Below, one piece after another: positions 20,888 through 29,896 of a stretch of DNA of 64,000 bases. The stretch covers positions 1-64,000 of the forward strand of contig NZ_PYWX01000029.1 in the NCBI RefSeq assembly GCF_003031675.1, written 5' to 3'. A program made the translations under genes and the position numbers. This stretch comes from Pseudomonas palleroniana. GTDB lineage: Bacteria > Pseudomonadota > Gammaproteobacteria > Pseudomonadales > Pseudomonadaceae. Within the stretch, counting starts at the first letter, position 1, and the number at the start of each line of letters is the position of its first letter. Under the pieces are notes generated by a model, which searched no databases, was not told the origin of the DNA, and was given only the letters and a program-made list of their open reading frames with translations.

Positions 20888-21042
20888 TTTTATATCCTCA
20901 TCACGGCTTGGCCGCTGACGTGTGTTGTTCGAGCAATGATGCGCGCAGTATAAAAAGCAATCGCCAGTGCATTTCACTATATAACTGCCTATATTTGGCG
21001 ACAATTCTCGGCAGTAACCCTTTTCACAGAGGCGTATCCCCT
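20888..21042. promoter_or_regulatory. Divergent dadA/dadR control region
   Basis: The 155-bp spacer between dadA and dadR includes an AT-rich stretch (TATAAAAAG near 20949, ACTATATAAC near 20979, CTATATTT near 20990). Lrp-type proteins bind such regions in arrays. No single consensus site can be assigned by eye. Confidence 0.45.
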
Positions 21043-21531
21043 ATGCGTACCAACACTCAGACCAAGCGGGAGCTGGATAAGATCGACCGCAATATCCTGC
21101 GCATCCTGCAAACCGACGGACGCATTTCGTTCACAGAGCTTGGCGAAAAGGTGGGGCTGTCGACCACGCCATGCACCGAGCGCGTGCGTCGGCTGGAGCG
21201 CGAAGGGATCATCATGGGCTACAACGCGCGGCTGAACCCGCAGCACTTGAAGGGTAGCTTGCTGGTATTTGTCGAGATCAGCCTCGATTACAAGTCCGGC
21301 GACACCTTTGAAGAATTCCGCCGCGCCGTACTGAAACTGCCCCATGTGCTGGAGTGCCACCTGGTGTCGGGGGACTTTGACTACCTGGTGAAAGCGCGGA
21401 TTTCGGAGATGGCCTCCTACCGCAAATTGCTTGGCGATATCCTGCTCAAGCTGCCCCATGTGCGGGAGTCCAAGAGTTATATCGTGATGGAAGAAGTCAA
21501 AGAGAGCCTGAACCTGCCGATCCCGGATTGA
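21043..21531 (+). CDS. dadR: DadR, Lrp/AsnC-family activator
   Basis: The 162-residue Lrp-family regulator responds to alanine and activates dadA expression in Pseudomonas. The N-terminal helix-turn-helix (DKIDRNILRILQTDGRISFTELGEKVGLS within residues 11-39) and the C-terminal RAM effector domain are intact. The start at MRTNTQTKRELD is preceded by AGAGGCGTATCCCC; the open frame 45 codons upstream is not supported. It is divergent from dadA, so the shared spacer probably holds its binding sites. Confidence 0.94.
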   Translation: MRTNTQTKRELDKIDRNILRILQTDGRISFTELGEKVGLSTTPCTERVRRLEREGIIMGYNARLNPQHLKGSLLVFVEISLDYKSGDTFEEFRRAVLKLPHVLECHLVSGDFDYLVKARISEMASYRKLLGDILLKLPHVRESKSYIVMEEVKESLNLPIPD

Positions 21532-21570
21532 CTGGCCCACCCTCCCACATTTTTTGACTGCCTATATCCG

Positions 21571-21924
21571 TCAGACCAGCACCTGTCGCGTACTCGCCAT
21601 GTATTCGTGGATCTGCTTCTCCACCCGTGGGTGAATCAGCTCCACCGGGCGCCGCCCATTGGGGCACGGCAAGGTCTTGGTGGTACCGAACAACCGACAG
21701 ATCAACGGGCGTTCGTCATACACCGTGCAACCGTTGGGGCCCAGGTGCACGCAGTTCAGCTCGTCCATGGCCGCCTCCTGTTCGGCGGCAGTCTTGCGTG
21801 GCAGGCGCGACATTTCTTCAGGTGACGTGGTCACTGGCCCACAGCAGTCGTGGCAACCGGGAACGCACTCGAACGAGGGAATCTGTCGGCGCAGCGCGCT
21901 GATTTTCTGACTGTTGCAACTCAT
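21571..21924 (-). CDS. YkgJ-family cysteine cluster protein
   Basis: This is a 117-residue small metal-cluster protein. The family cysteines occur as CVPGCHDCCGPV near residues 20-30, then CTVYDERPLICRLFG and LPCPNGRRP. YkgJ proteins bind an Fe-S or zinc cluster and have no settled function. The start is uncertain: MSCNSQK was used because conserved sequence begins there, although an in-frame ATG at 21954 also exists. No strong Shine-Dalgarno precedes either. It converges with dadR. Confidence 0.75.
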   Translation of the reverse strand: MSCNSQKISALRRQIPSFECVPGCHDCCGPVTTSPEEMSRLPRKTAAEQEAAMDELNCVHLGPNGCTVYDERPLICRLFGTTKTLPCPNGRRPVELIHPRVEKQIHEYMASTRQVLV

Positions 21925-22038
21925 CAACACAGTTACCGAACGGCGAATAGGCATGAATTCTGACGCAAAACGCCCTGCGCAGACAGCTTCATCCGACCGC
22001 TGTATCCTGCGTCAAATTTTCCAAACAGGGATGCGCCC

Positions 22039-23331
22039 ATGACTGCCAGCGCCCGGCACACCACGTCTTACTACGCTGCCAGCAGCGTTCTGCAACCCGA
22101 CTACCCGGCGCTGGCCGGCGAAATGCGTGCGGATGTGTGCGTGATCGGCGGTGGTTATTCCGGGCTCAATACCGCGCTGGAACTGGCCGAGCGCGGCTTC
22201 AGCGTAGTGCTGCTGGAAGCCCGCAAGATCGGTTGGGGCGCCAGCGGGCGTAACGGCGGCCAGTTGATTCGGGGCGTCGGCCACGGCCTGGACCAGTTCG
22301 CCAACGTTATCGGCACCGACGGCGTGCGCCAGATGAAGTTGATGGGCCTGGAGGCAGTGCAAATCGTGCGCGAGCGCATCGAGCGCTATCAGATCCCCTG
22401 TGACCTGACCTGGGGTTATTGCGACCTGGCGAACAAGCCTCAGCACCTGCAGGGCCTGGCTGAAGACGCCGAAGAACTGCTCAGCCTTGGCTACCGGCAT
22501 GAAGTGCGCCTGCTGCAAGCCAGCGAAATGAGCAGCGTGATCGGCTCCGAGCGTTATGCCGGCGGCATGATCGACATGGGCTCCGGCCACCTGCACCCGC
22601 TGAACCTGGCCCTTGGCGAGGCCGCCGTTGCGCAGCGATTGGGGGTGAAGCTGTTCGAACAATCAGCCGTCACACGCATCGACTATGGCCCTGAGGTCAA
22701 CGTACACACGGCTCAAGGCAACGTACGCGCCAAGACGCTGGTGCTGGCCTGCAACGCTTATCTCAATGGCCTGAACCCGCAGTTGAGCGGCAAAGTGCTG
22801 CCCGCCGGCAGCTACATCATCGCCACCGAGCCGTTGAGCGAAGCCCAGGCCGCCAACCTGCTGCCGCAGAACATGGCGGTGTGTGACCAACGGGTGACGG
22901 TGGATTACTTCCGCCTGTCCGCCGACCGCCGCCTGCTGTTCGGCGGTGCCTGCCATTACTCCGGCCGGGATCCCCAAGACATCGCTGCCTACATGCGACC
23001 GAAGATGCTCAAGGTGTTCCCACAATTGGCTGATGCAAAAATCGATTACCAGTGGGGCGGCATGATCGGCATCGGCGCCAACCGCCTGCCGCAGATCGGC
23101 CGCTTGGCGGACCAACCCAATGTGTATTACGCCCAAGCCTATGCAGGCCACGGCCTCAATGCCACGCACCTGGCCGGCAAACTGCTGGCCGAAGCCATCA
23201 GCGGCCAGCAACAGGGCCGCTTCGACCTGTTCGCCCGAGTGCCGCACATCACCTTCCCCGGCGGCAAGCATTTGCGCTCGCCGCTGTTGGCATTGGGAAT
23301 GCTCTGGCACCGTTTCAGGGAGTGGGTCTGA
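22039..23331 (+). CDS. FAD-dependent amine oxidoreductase, gamma-glutamylpolyamine oxidase-like (PauB family)
   Basis: The 430-residue protein has the Rossmann dinucleotide motif VIGGGYSGLNTALEL near residues 35-49 and the LLEARKIGWGASGRNGGQ segment typical of glycine oxidase/PuuB flavoproteins. It ends with the conserved QAYAGHGLNATHLAGKLLAE. In P. aeruginosa the equivalent gene (PA5309, pauB4) lies here and oxidises gamma-glutamylated polyamines. AGGGATGCGCCC precedes the ATG. It overlaps nothing but converges tightly with the DUF1127 gene. The substrate is not proven. Confidence 0.85.
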   Translation: MTASARHTTSYYAASSVLQPDYPALAGEMRADVCVIGGGYSGLNTALELAERGFSVVLLEARKIGWGASGRNGGQLIRGVGHGLDQFANVIGTDGVRQMKLMGLEAVQIVRERIERYQIPCDLTWGYCDLANKPQHLQGLAEDAEELLSLGYRHEVRLLQASEMSSVIGSERYAGGMIDMGSGHLHPLNLALGEAAVAQRLGVKLFEQSAVTRIDYGPEVNVHTAQGNVRAKTLVLACNAYLNGLNPQLSGKVLPAGSYIIATEPLSEAQAANLLPQNMAVCDQRVTVDYFRLSADRRLLFGGACHYSGRDPQDIAAYMRPKMLKVFPQLADAKIDYQWGGMIGIGANRLPQIGRLADQPNVYYAQAYAGHGLNATHLAGKLLAEAISGQQQGRFDLFARVPHITFPGGKHLRSPLLALGMLWHRFREWV

Positions 23332-23332
23332 T

Positions 23333-23557
23333 TCAGCCGCGCCAGAAGGGTTTCATACCTTCCTCACGGGCCTGCTCCGCGGTCAGCCCCACATCGCGCA
23401 ATTGCTCCGGGGTAAGCGCCAGCAGAGCCTCGCGCGTGTGACGACGGTGCCAGAACAGGTTCCAGCGGCAGCGGGTCGACATCGACAGCGTGCGTGCCTG
23501 CCCCGCTTCCAGTTCCTGACCGTGTAACACCAACCGCACATCGCTCATGCCTCTCAT
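23333..23557 (-). CDS. DUF1127-family small protein
   Basis: The 74-residue basic protein carries the DUF1127 C-terminal motif, HTREALLALTPEQLRDVGLT, near residues 40-59. Small DUF1127 proteins are widespread, some binding RNA or responding to phosphate stress. I chose the ATG at 23557 because GAGGGG precedes it by 7 bases; another ATG three codons inside is possible. The stop codon lies one base past the end of the convergent oxidoreductase gene. Confidence 0.7.
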   Translation of the reverse strand: MRGMSDVRLVLHGQELEAGQARTLSMSTRCRWNLFWHRRHTREALLALTPEQLRDVGLTAEQAREEGMKPFWRG

Positions 23558-23620
23558 TTTGCCGCCCCTCATTTGCCTGTTGCCATGAGTGACTAGGATC
23601 ACCGAGCGGATGAAACCATT

Positions 23621-23701
23621 ACAGATTCAACTCAGTTTTATTAAATCCATACAGATACTGCCTTTAGCCCCTTGAATCCTGTATTTTCCTTGCATCTGTA
23701 C
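23621..23701 (+). promoter_or_regulatory. Three TACAGAT-type repeats upstream of the MocR gene
   Basis: TTACAGATTC (near 23620), ATACAGATAC (near 23649) and the reverse-strand GTACAGATGC (near 23693) share the core TACAGAT-N-C. The first two are direct, 29 bp apart, and the third is inverted. MocR proteins usually bind such mixed direct/inverted half-sites before their own or neighbouring genes. Confidence 0.5.
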
Positions 23702-23723
23702 TGGTCCCTCAGGAGCGGCCACC

Positions 23724-25148
23724 ATGACCCTTTACGTCAACCTTGCCGAACTACTGGGCACGCGCATCGAGCAAGGCTTCTATCGCCCCGGTGATCGCCT
23801 GCCCTCCGTGCGGGCGCTGAGTGTGGAACACGGGGTCAGCCTGAGCACCGTGCAACAGGCGTATCGCGTGCTGGAAGACAATGGCTTGGCAATGCCCAAG
23901 CCCAAGTCCGGCTACTTCGTGCCCGTCGGCCGCGAGCTGCCGGCCCTCCCCGAGGTGGGTCGCCCGGCCCAACGGCCGGTCGAGATTTCCCAGTGGGACC
24001 AGGTCCTGGAACTGATTCGCGCGGTGCCACGCAAAGATGTCATACAGATGGGCCGCGGTATGCCGGATGTATTGTCACCCACCATCAAGCCTTTGCTGCG
24101 CAGCCTGGCCCGCGTGAGTCGTCGCCAGGATCTGCCTGGGCTGTATTACGACAACATCCTCGGCTGTATGGAGTTGCGTGAACAGATTGCCCGGCTGTCG
24201 CTGGATTCCGGCTGCCAACTCACCGCCGAAGATATCGTCATCACCACCGGCTGCCATGAGGCACTGTCGGCCAGCATTCATGCCATCTGCGAGCCGGGTG
24301 ACATCGTTGCGGTGGACTCGCCGAGCTTCCACGGCGCCATGCAAACCCTCAAGGGCCTGGGCATGAAAGCCCTGGAAATCCCCACCGACCCCATCACCGG
24401 CATCAGCCTGGAAGCCCTGGAGCTGGCACTGGAGCAGTGGCCCATCAAGGTCATCCAGCTGACCCCCAACTGCAATAATCCGCTGGGCTACATCATGCCC
24501 GAGGCCCGAAAACGTGCGCTGCTGACGCTGGCCCAACGCTTTGATGTGGCGATCATCGAAGACGACGTATATGGCGACCTGGCCTACAGCTACCCGCGCC
24601 CGCGCACCATCAAGTCCTTCGACGAAGATGGCCGTGTCTTGCTCTGCAGCTCCTTTTCGAAAACCCTGGCACCGGGCCTGCGTATCGGCTGGGTGGCTCC
24701 GGGCCGGTATCTGGAGCGGGTGCTGCACATGAAATACATCAGCACCGGCTCCACGGCGACGCAGCCGCAGATTGCCATTGCCGAATTCCTCAAGAACGGT
24801 CATTTCGAACCGCATTTGCGGCGGATGCGCACCCAATACCAGCGCAATCGCGACCTGATCCTCGACTGGGTCAGCCGCTACTTCCCGGCCGGCACCCGCG
24901 CCAGCCGACCCCAGGGCAGCTTCATGCTGTGGGTCGAACTGCCGGAAGGTTTCGACACCCTCAAGCTCAATCGCGTGCTGATGGAACAAGGGGTACAGGT
25001 GGCTGTGGGCAGTATCTTTTCCGCATCGGGCAAATACCGGAACTGCCTGCGCATGAATTACTCTGCCAAGCCAACCCCGCAGATCGAAGAAGCGGTACGC
25101 AAGATCGGCGCAGCCGCGATCAAGTTACTGGCCGAGGCCGAAGACTGA
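23724..25148 (+). CDS. MocR-type regulator (GntR wHTH plus PLP aminotransferase domain)
   Basis: This 474-residue MocR regulator has a GntR winged helix (residues 1-70, YRPGDRLPSVRALSVEHGVS...TVQQAYRVLEDNGL) fused to a class I aminotransferase fold. The PLP Lys sits in CSSFSKTLAPGLRIGW near residue 314, with NCNNPLGY and EDDVYGDLAYSY also typical. Such proteins sense amino-acid-like ligands bound as PLP adducts. The ATG follows CAGGAGCGGCCACC. The three TACAGAT repeats upstream may be its operators. The target is unknown. Confidence 0.92.
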   Translation: MTLYVNLAELLGTRIEQGFYRPGDRLPSVRALSVEHGVSLSTVQQAYRVLEDNGLAMPKPKSGYFVPVGRELPALPEVGRPAQRPVEISQWDQVLELIRAVPRKDVIQMGRGMPDVLSPTIKPLLRSLARVSRRQDLPGLYYDNILGCMELREQIARLSLDSGCQLTAEDIVITTGCHEALSASIHAICEPGDIVAVDSPSFHGAMQTLKGLGMKALEIPTDPITGISLEALELALEQWPIKVIQLTPNCNNPLGYIMPEARKRALLTLAQRFDVAIIEDDVYGDLAYSYPRPRTIKSFDEDGRVLLCSSFSKTLAPGLRIGWVAPGRYLERVLHMKYISTGSTATQPQIAIAEFLKNGHFEPHLRRMRTQYQRNRDLILDWVSRYFPAGTRASRPQGSFMLWVELPEGFDTLKLNRVLMEQGVQVAVGSIFSASGKYRNCLRMNYSAKPTPQIEEAVRKIGAAAIKLLAEAED

Positions 25149-25210
25149 CCTTTCCTCAAAATTAACCGTCATATGCCCACAACCGCCCTGATCGGAATGC
25201 AGCGCCTTTG

Positions 25211-26779
25211 ATGACTCGACGGCTTTTACCTTTTTTCCTGCTGGGCACCCTAGCCCTGAGTGGCTGCGCCACGGTGGACGCCCCGCGCATTCCCAGCGAC
25301 GCGCTGCCCGCCGCGCAATCGTCGTTCGGCCGCTCGATCCAGGCCCAGGCCGCGCCCTACCAGGGCCGCTCCGGCTTTCGCCTGCTCCCCAACAGCAGCG
25401 AAGCGTTCATGGCGCGCGCCGAACTGATCCGCAATGCCCAGAGCAGCCTCGACCTGCAGTACTACATCGTCCACGACGGCCTCAGCACGCGCATGCTGGT
25501 GGACGAACTGCTCAAGGCGGCGGATCGTGGCGTACGTATCCGCATTTTGCTGGATGACACCACCAGCGACGGTCTCGACCAGGTCATCGCCACCCTCGCC
25601 ACCCACCCGCAGATCCAGATTCGCCTGTTCAACCCACTGCACCTCGGACGCAGCACCGGCGTGACGCGGGCCATGGGGCGCTTGTTCAACCTGTCGCTGC
25701 AACACCGGCGCATGCATAACAAACTGTGGCTGGCGGATAACAGCGTGGCCATCGTCGGCGGACGCAACCTGGGCGATGAGTACTTTGACGCCGAGCCGAA
25801 CCTGAACTTCACCGATATCGACATGCTCAGCGTGGGGCCGGTGGCTGAGCAGCTCGGGCATAGCTTTGATCAGTACTGGAACAGCGCACTGAGCAAGCCC
25901 ATCGACGACTTTGTCTCAAGCAGCCCATCCAAGGACGACCTGACCGCAGCCCGCTTACGCCTGCAAGACTCGCTGGCCGAATACCGTCAGCAGCATCACG
26001 TCCTGTATAACCGGCTGCGTACTTACCAGACCCAACCGCGCATGGACATCTGGCGACGCGAGCTGATCTGGGCCTGGAACCAGGCGCTGTGGGACGCGCC
26101 GAGCAAGGTGCTGGCCAAAGCCGACCCGGACCCGCGCTTGCTGCTCACCACCCAACTGACGCCGGAGCTGAACAGCGTCAGCCATGAACTGATGATGATC
26201 TCGGCGTATTTTGTGCCGGGGCAGCCCGGGCTGGTTTACCTGACCGGCCGCGCCGATGCCGGCGTGTCGGTGAGCCTGCTCACCAATTCCCTGGAAGCCA
26301 CCGATGTACCGGCGGTCCATGGCGGCTACGCACCTTATCGCAAGGCGCTGCTCGAACATGGAGTGAAACTCTACGAGTTGCGCCGTCAGCCGGGCGCAGG
26401 CGGCAGCGGCAGTGGCGCGCACCTGTTTCGCCGGGGAGCTTTTCACGGCTCGGACTCCAGCCTGCACAGCAAAGCCATGATCTTCGACCGGGAAAAATCG
26501 TTTATCGGTTCGTTCAACTTCGACCCACGCTCGGTGCTGTGGAACACCGAAGTCGGCGTGCTGGTGGACAGTCCCGAGCTGGCGGAACACGTGCGCAACC
26601 TGGCGCTGGAAGGTATGTCACCGGCCTTGAGCTACCAGGCGAAATTGCAGGACGGCCAGCTGGTGTGGGTCACCGAGGACAACGGCCAGATGCACACGCT
26701 GACTCGCGAACCAGGCAACTGGTGGCGGCGGTTCAATGCCTGGTTCGCTACGAGTGTTGGGCTGGAGCGCATGCTTTAG
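25211..26779 (+). CDS. Phospholipase D-like lipoprotein (cardiolipin synthase-type)
   Basis: The 522-residue protein has a lipoprotein signal peptide ending LALSGCA (acyl-Cys near residue 19, with Ala at +2, so outer-membrane directed). Two phosphodiesterase HKD motifs follow: MHNKLWLADNSVAIVGGRN and LHSKAMIFDREKSFIGSFN, each with the Lys and Asp spacing of the PLD family. Such proteins act on phospholipids; the reaction is not fixed by sequence. ATG 25211 is used, and a TTG lies one codon earlier. A REPIN follows directly. Confidence 0.86.
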   Translation: MTRRLLPFFLLGTLALSGCATVDAPRIPSDALPAAQSSFGRSIQAQAAPYQGRSGFRLLPNSSEAFMARAELIRNAQSSLDLQYYIVHDGLSTRMLVDELLKAADRGVRIRILLDDTTSDGLDQVIATLATHPQIQIRLFNPLHLGRSTGVTRAMGRLFNLSLQHRRMHNKLWLADNSVAIVGGRNLGDEYFDAEPNLNFTDIDMLSVGPVAEQLGHSFDQYWNSALSKPIDDFVSSSPSKDDLTAARLRLQDSLAEYRQQHHVLYNRLRTYQTQPRMDIWRRELIWAWNQALWDAPSKVLAKADPDPRLLLTTQLTPELNSVSHELMMISAYFVPGQPGLVYLTGRADAGVSVSLLTNSLEATDVPAVHGGYAPYRKALLEHGVKLYELRRQPGAGGSGSGAHLFRRGAFHGSDSSLHSKAMIFDREKSFIGSFNFDPRSVLWNTEVGVLVDSPELAEHVRNLALEGMSPALSYQAKLQDGQLVWVTEDNGQMHTLTREPGNWWRRFNAWFATSVGLERML

Positions 26780-26780
26780 G

Positions 26781-26867
26781 GTGGGAGGGGGCTTGCTCCC
26801 GATAACGGTGGATCAGTCAGTGCATGGGTCACTGGTGGACCGCTATCGGGAGCAAGCCCCCTCCCAC
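26781..26867. repeat. REPIN 2
   Basis: GTGGGAGGGGGCTTGCTCCC begins at 26781, right after the lipoprotein stop codon. Its inverted partner CGGGAGCAAGCCCCCTCCCA ends by 26867. It fills the spacer between the convergent lipoprotein and MFS genes. Confidence 0.88.
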
Positions 26868-26879
26868 AGTTGATCGAAT

Positions 26880-28022
26880 TCAGGCCGGTTGCGCGACGCC
26901 AAATGCGCCCTGGCGCAGTAACAACAGCACCAGGCCCAACGCGCCGGCGGCCATCAGCAATGGCAATGCATGCCCGCTGATCCACTGACCGCCCGCGCCA
27001 GCCACCAACGGACCGATCAGGCAACCGATGCCCCATAGCTGCGCCACATGGGCATTGGCGCGTACCAGCGCGTCATCGCGGTAGCGCTCGCCGATCAGGA
27101 TCAACGACAGCGTGAACAACCCGCCGGCACTGGCGCCGAAGATCACCCATACCGGCCAGATCAGCAAAGTGTGCATCAGCACCGGAATCGCCAGGCTTGA
27201 GGCCAGCAACAGCACCGCACAACTCAAGAACAACGTACGCCGCGGCAGGTAGTCGGCCAAGGCGCCGATCGGCAATTGCAACAGAGCATCACCGACCACC
27301 ACGGTGCTGACCATCGCCAGGGCGATCTCGGCAGTGAAGCCTTGCTGCAGGCAATACACCGGCAGCAGCGTCAGAATCATCGCTTCGAACGCCGCAAATA
27401 ACGCCACCGCCCACGCAATCGCCGGCAAGCTGCGACAGAAGCGCCACAGGTCGCCGAAAGTCACGCTGAAAGATTCGGCAGTGGGTGCGCCGGACCGCCC
27501 CAACAGCAGCAGCGGTGCAACCATCAACAGACCCACGCCAACCCAAAAGCCATAATCCTGATCGGTGCCCAGCAGGCCCAGCAGCAGCGGCCCCGAGAGT
27601 TGGCTCAAGGCATAGCTGCAGCCATACAGCGCCACCAGGCGGCCACGCCATTGCTCCACCACCAACTGGTTGATCCAGCTTTCACCGAGGATGAATACGA
27701 TGGTCAGGATCACCCCGATCATCAGGCGCAGCACCAGCCAAACCGGGTAACTCGGCAGGATCGCCAGCAACCCTATGGAGACCGCCCCGGCCCACAGGCA
27801 CAAGCGCATCAGGTTGGCGGTGCCCAACCAGAAGGCCATGCGGCTGGAAACCTTGGCGCCGAGCAGCACGCCAAAGGCCGGCATCGCAGCCATCACCCCA
27901 ATGGCGAAGCTGCCGTAGCCCCAGCCCTCCAGGCGCAGCGACACCAGCGGCATGCTGACGCCCAAGGCCAGGCCGACACTCAGCACCGAAGCCAGCACGG
28001 CGAAATAAGTCGCCCAACGCAT
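26880..28022 (-). CDS. Major facilitator superfamily transporter (YcaD-like)
   Basis: The 380-residue protein has about 12 hydrophobic helices in two halves. It shows MFS signature spacing, such as the loop SSRMAFWLG between helices 2 and 3 and GDALLQLPIGALADYLPRRT in the second half. The exported or imported substrate is unknown. The start at MRWATYF has AGGAG 7 bases upstream; an earlier ATG would add 12 residues without a site. It lies between two REPINs, with the aldehyde dehydrogenase gene upstream on the same strand. Confidence 0.88.
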   Translation of the reverse strand: MRWATYFAVLASVLSVGLALGVSMPLVSLRLEGWGYGSFAIGVMAAMPAFGVLLGAKVSSRMAFWLGTANLMRLCLWAGAVSIGLLAILPSYPVWLVLRLMIGVILTIVFILGESWINQLVVEQWRGRLVALYGCSYALSQLSGPLLLGLLGTDQDYGFWVGVGLLMVAPLLLLGRSGAPTAESFSVTFGDLWRFCRSLPAIAWAVALFAAFEAMILTLLPVYCLQQGFTAEIALAMVSTVVVGDALLQLPIGALADYLPRRTLFLSCAVLLLASSLAIPVLMHTLLIWPVWVIFGASAGGLFTLSLILIGERYRDDALVRANAHVAQLWGIGCLIGPLVAGAGGQWISGHALPLLMAAGALGLVLLLLRQGAFGVAQPA

Positions 28023-28065
28023 GTCCACGCTCCTGTGGGGAATTATCAAAACACACAAAATGAAA

Positions 28066-28153
28066 GTGGGAGGGGGCTTGCTCCCGATAGCAGAGTGCCA
28101 GTCACTGCATGGGGTGACTGATACACCGCTATCGGGGGCCAGCCCCCTCCCAC
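28066..28153. repeat. REPIN 3
   Basis: GTGGGAGGGGGCTTGCTCCC (28066-28085) and GGCCAGCCCCCTCCCAC (to 28153) are inverted arms about 88 bp across. It lies between the MFS gene start and the aldehyde dehydrogenase stop. Confidence 0.86.
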
Positions 28154-28172
28154 ATTAGACCTGCGGTGTTGC

Positions 28173-29666
28173 TTAGAGCTTGATCCAGGTGGCCTTAAGC
28201 TCGGTGTACTTGTCGAACGCATGCAGCGATTTGTCGCGACCGTTGCCCGACTGCTTGAAACCACCAAACGGTGCAGTCATGTCGCCACCGTCGTACTGGT
28301 TCACCCACACGCTACCGGCGCGCAAGGCCTTGGCAGTCAGGTGCGCCTTGGAGATATCAGCTGTCCATACGGCTGCGGCCAGGCCATAGACGGTATCGTT
28401 GGCAATCTTGACCGCTTCCTCGGCACTGTCGAAGGTGATCACCGACAGAACCGGGCCAAAGATCTCTTCCTGCGCGATCTTCATGGCATTGGTCACACCG
28501 TCGAAGATGGTCGGCTCGACATAAGTGCCGCCGGTTTCTTCCAGCGTACGCTTGCCACCGACCACCAGCTTGGCGCCGTCGGCATGACCAGCCTCGATGT
28601 AGGACAGCACGCTGTTCATCTGTTGGGTGTCCACCAGCGCGCCGACGTTGGTCGCCGGGTCCAGTGGGTTGCCCGGCTTCCAGCCTTTGAGGGCCTCGAT
28701 CACCAGCGGCAGGAAGGTGTCCTTGATGGAACGTTCGACGAGCAGGCGCGAACCTGCGGTGCAGACTTCGCCCTGGTTGAAGGCGATCGCGCTGGCAGCG
28801 GATTCGGCAGCGGCCTGCAGGTCCGGCGCATCGGCAAACACGATGTTCGGGCTCTTGCCGCCCGCTTCCAGCCACACGCGCTTCATGTTCGACTCGCCGG
28901 AGCGGATCAACAGCTGCTTGGCGATCTTGGTGGAGCCGGTGAACACCAGCGTGTCGACGTCCATGTGCAGCGCCAGTGCGTTACCCACGGTGTGGCCGTA
29001 ACCCGGCAGCACGTTAAACACACCTTTTGGAATACCGGCCTCAACGGCCAGGGCCGCGATGCGTATGGCCGTCAGCGGCGATTTTTCGGACGGCTTCAGG
29101 ATCACCGAGTTACCGGTGGACAGGGCCGGGCCGAGCTTCCAGCAGGCCATCATCAAGGGGAAGTTCCACGGCACAATGGCGCCTACGACGCCCACCGGCT
29201 CGCGGGTTACCAGACCCAGCTGATCGTGAGGGGTGGCAGCCACTTCGTCATAGATCTTGTCGATCGCTTCGCCGCTCCAGCTCAGGGCACCCGCCGCGCC
29301 GGGTACGTCGATATTCAAGGAGTCGCTGATCGGCTTACCCATGTCCAGGGTTTCAAGCAGTGCCAGCTCTTCGGCGTTGGCCTTGAGCAACGCTGCGAAA
29401 CGCAGCATGGCGGACTTGCGCTTGGCCGGCGCCAGGCGCGACCAGACACCGGAATTGAACGTGGCACGGGCGTTTTCCACGGCACGCTGGGCGTCAGCGG
29501 CGTCGCAGCTGGCAATGGTGGCCAGTACGCGGCCATCGACCGGGCTGATGCATTCGAAAGTCTCGCCGGAAGCAGCGGCGGTGTACTCGCCATTGATGTA
29601 GGCGCGGCCTTCGATCTTCAGCTCCTTGGCGCGTTGTTCCCAGTCGGCACGGGTCAGGGTGGTCAT
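28173..29666 (-). CDS. kauB: Aldehyde dehydrogenase, KauB/PauC type
   Basis: The 497-residue NAD(P)+-dependent aldehyde dehydrogenase closely resembles 4-guanidinobutyraldehyde/gamma-glutamyl-aminobutyraldehyde dehydrogenases of the arginine and polyamine routes (PA5312 KauB/PauC). Present are PWNFPLMM (NAD-binding Asn near 169), the catalytic Glu in LEAGGKSPN (about 268), the catalytic Cys in FNQGEVCTAGSR (about 302) and the GNGRDKSLHAFDKYTELK tail. The start follows AGGAGGACACTCGA. The neighbouring cupin gene is divergent. No transaminase gene lies beside it. Confidence 0.9.
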   Translation of the reverse strand: MTTLTRADWEQRAKELKIEGRAYINGEYTAAASGETFECISPVDGRVLATIASCDAADAQRAVENARATFNSGVWSRLAPAKRKSAMLRFAALLKANAEELALLETLDMGKPISDSLNIDVPGAAGALSWSGEAIDKIYDEVAATPHDQLGLVTREPVGVVGAIVPWNFPLMMACWKLGPALSTGNSVILKPSEKSPLTAIRIAALAVEAGIPKGVFNVLPGYGHTVGNALALHMDVDTLVFTGSTKIAKQLLIRSGESNMKRVWLEAGGKSPNIVFADAPDLQAAAESAASAIAFNQGEVCTAGSRLLVERSIKDTFLPLVIEALKGWKPGNPLDPATNVGALVDTQQMNSVLSYIEAGHADGAKLVVGGKRTLEETGGTYVEPTIFDGVTNAMKIAQEEIFGPVLSVITFDSAEEAVKIANDTVYGLAAAVWTADISKAHLTAKALRAGSVWVNQYDGGDMTAPFGGFKQSGNGRDKSLHAFDKYTELKATWIKL

Positions 29667-29896
29667 TCGAGTGTCCTCCTCTTATTGAATACAAGGCCCG
29701 GGTGATGTCCCACGGAAGCCTCAAAGAATTCTTGCCCGGCCAGCCTGCTGTTCGGCTCAAGGCAGCTGCCACCCTAAACCAGCGGCCGGGGATGTTTCAA
29801 TATATTTGACACAACCCCGGTAAACGCCCTTGCGATGTTCATTTTAATAAACATAGACTTTGGCCTCTCCAACCCCAGGCCAGACGGGACACGCAC

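Noticed and set aside
21541..21556. CCTCCCACATTTTTT near the dadR stop as a REP
   Set aside because: Only the outermost bases of the REP core are present, with no GGGGGCTTG arm. Likely a remnant or chance.
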